A DNA stretch of 64,000 nt, from the NCBI RefSeq assembly GCF_003028575.1, contig NZ_PYUD01000001.1, positions 1,116,001-1,180,000 on the forward strand, given 5' to 3'. The stretch is from Halomonas urumqiensis (lineage in GTDB: Bacteria > Pseudomonadota > Gammaproteobacteria > Pseudomonadales > Halomonadaceae). The position numbers were made by a program, and so were the translations under genes. Of this stretch, positions 63,234-64,000 are shown in pieces (position 1 is the first letter of the stretch; every line of letters starts with the position of its first letter). The notes beneath the pieces were generated by a model that did no database searches, was not told the DNA's origin, and worked only from the letters and a program-made list of their open reading frames with translations.

Positions 63234-64000
63234 ATGCAGACCAACCACCTCCTCGCCATGTTCAGCGGCGTTCTGCTGCTGCTGGGTCTGATAGCCTTCT
63301 TCCTGGGCCGTGCCAAGGCCGCGCGGGTGCGCGCCAATGGCACGGCCATGTATGCGCAGCCTGACCAGTACGCCTGGTTCGCTGTGGTCGCCACCGCCGG
63401 CCCGGCGATCACTGTGGGCGCTGTTGGGGCCTTCCTGATGCTGCTGCTGGGCGCCAATATCCCCACTCTCTACCTGCTGGCCGGCAGCCTGGTGATCGCC
63501 GCCATCGGCCTGTTGGTGGGGATGAGTCAGGTGAAGCCCGACTTCCATGCCCGCCAAGCCATCGAGCGGGTGATTCGCTGGGTGCTGGTCGCCGCAGCCA
63601 TGATCTCGATCTTCACCACCTTTGGCATTCTGTTCTCGATCATCTTCGAGGCGCTGCGTTTCTTCCAGATGCACAGCTTCTGGGACTTCATCACCGGTAC
63701 CGTGTGGAACCCGGGCGCCAGCTTCCTGGCGGCCGCCGGTCGTGCCGAAGAGGGTGGCAGCGCCGCGCAGTTCGGATCGGTACCGCTATTCGCCGGTACC
63801 TTCATGATTACCGGCATCGCCATGCTGGTGGCGATCCCCGTAGGGTTGCTCTCGGCCATCTACATGGCAGAGTTCGCACCCCAGCGGGTGCGTACCCTGG
63901 CCAAGCCGACCCTTGAGGTGCTGGCCGGCATTCCCACGGTGGTGTATGGGTTCTTCGCCGCGATCACCGTGGCGCCGATCATCGTCAATGTCGCCGGTGC
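63234..64000 (+). CDS. pstC: Phosphate ABC transporter permease PstC, 3' end outside window
   Basis: The first 255 codons are visible. Hydrophobic segments lie near residues 5-24, 46-68, 76-96 and 117-145, and the permease domain begins about residue 180 (GTFMITGIAMLVAIPVGLLS) with IYMAEFAPQRVRTLAKPTLEVLAGIPTVVYG-type ABC permease loop sequence. The long N-terminal part before the permease core is typical of the larger PstC form of marine and halophilic gammaproteobacteria. GAGAG precedes ATG 63234. It follows pstS after 106 bases and a hairpin. Confidence 0.93.
   Translation, partial: MQTNHLLAMFSGVLLLLGLIAFFLGRAKAARVRANGTAMYAQPDQYAWFAVVATAGPAITVGAVGAFLMLLLGANIPTLYLLAGSLVIAAIGLLVGMSQVKPDFHARQAIERVIRWVLVAAAMISIFTTFGILFSIIFEALRFFQMHSFWDFITGTVWNPGASFLAAAGRAEEGGSAAQFGSVPLFAGTFMITGIAMLVAIPVGLLSAIYMAEFAPQRVRTLAKPTLEVLAGIPTVVYGFFAAITVAPIIVNVAG

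Noticed and set aside
1-64000. CRISPR arrays, tRNA genes, rRNA genes, insertion sequences or prophage
   Set aside because: No repeat-spacer array, no cloverleaf with a conserved T-loop, and no transposase, integrase or phage structural gene were seen; by-eye reading could miss a single tRNA.

Overview
The window is chromosomal DNA of a high-G+C gammaproteobacterium, most likely a halophile of the Halomonadaceae (Halomonas-type). The evidence is the gene content and order (dnaX-ybaB-recR, rnd-ycgL-ycgN, yqjD-yqjE-yqjK, a pstS-pstC pair with a long PstC, hrpA, kfrA-like gene with rmuC), very acidic protein sequences and a 4.5S RNA of the proteobacterial type. This family assignment is inference; no rRNA or tRNA gene is present to anchor it. 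No CRISPR array, prophage or insertion sequence was seen.

Layout. 1-6655 holds the larger part of a giant cyclic beta-1,2-glucan synthetase (NdvB-like) on the minus strand, running off the left edge. 6957-14751 is a catabolic cluster: a LysR regulator divergent from a D-cysteine desulfhydrase/L-cysteate sulfo-lyase (CuyA-type), a three-gene TRAP transporter, an amidase with an intact Lys-Ser-Ser triad, and a SuyZ/YeiH-type putative sulfate/sulfite exporter. Together they read as uptake and desulfonation of a C3 sulfonate or an amide of one. The TRAP-amidase part is visibly poorer in G+C than its surroundings. 14871-17688 has small membrane and envelope proteins and an ECF sigma/anti-sigma pair. 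17749-21962 is an RND efflux operon.

22247-31000 holds yhiN, an overlapping barnase/barstar-type RNase and inhibitor pair, yqjD-yqjE-yqjK, phospholipase A, the mechanosensitive channel MscK and a TlyA-family methyltransferase. 31141-36528 has an AbrB-family transporter, a two-gene operon of an ATP-grasp ligase and a 678-residue protein whose C-terminal part shows a papain-like Gln-Cys-His-Asn pattern, the ffs gene (4.5S RNA), and a small periplasmic protein. This ATP-grasp/papain-like pair is the best candidate for an undescribed system.

36669-46626 is mostly housekeeping: rmuC with a kfrA-like partner, dnaX-ybaB-recR, rnd-ycgL, a 4 x 16 bp tandem repeat, ycgN and oligopeptidase B. 46678-49802 is a membrane protein, von Willebrand A protein and class II glutamine amidotransferase operon. 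50012-60566 holds fadD, hrpA with a FabH-like ketoacyl synthase, mlaA, a PP2C phosphatase plus STAS antagonist (partner-switch module) and transaldolase. The right end carries a Bcr/CflA efflux pump and the phosphate-uptake genes pstS-pstC behind a near-consensus Pho box; pstC is cut by the window edge.
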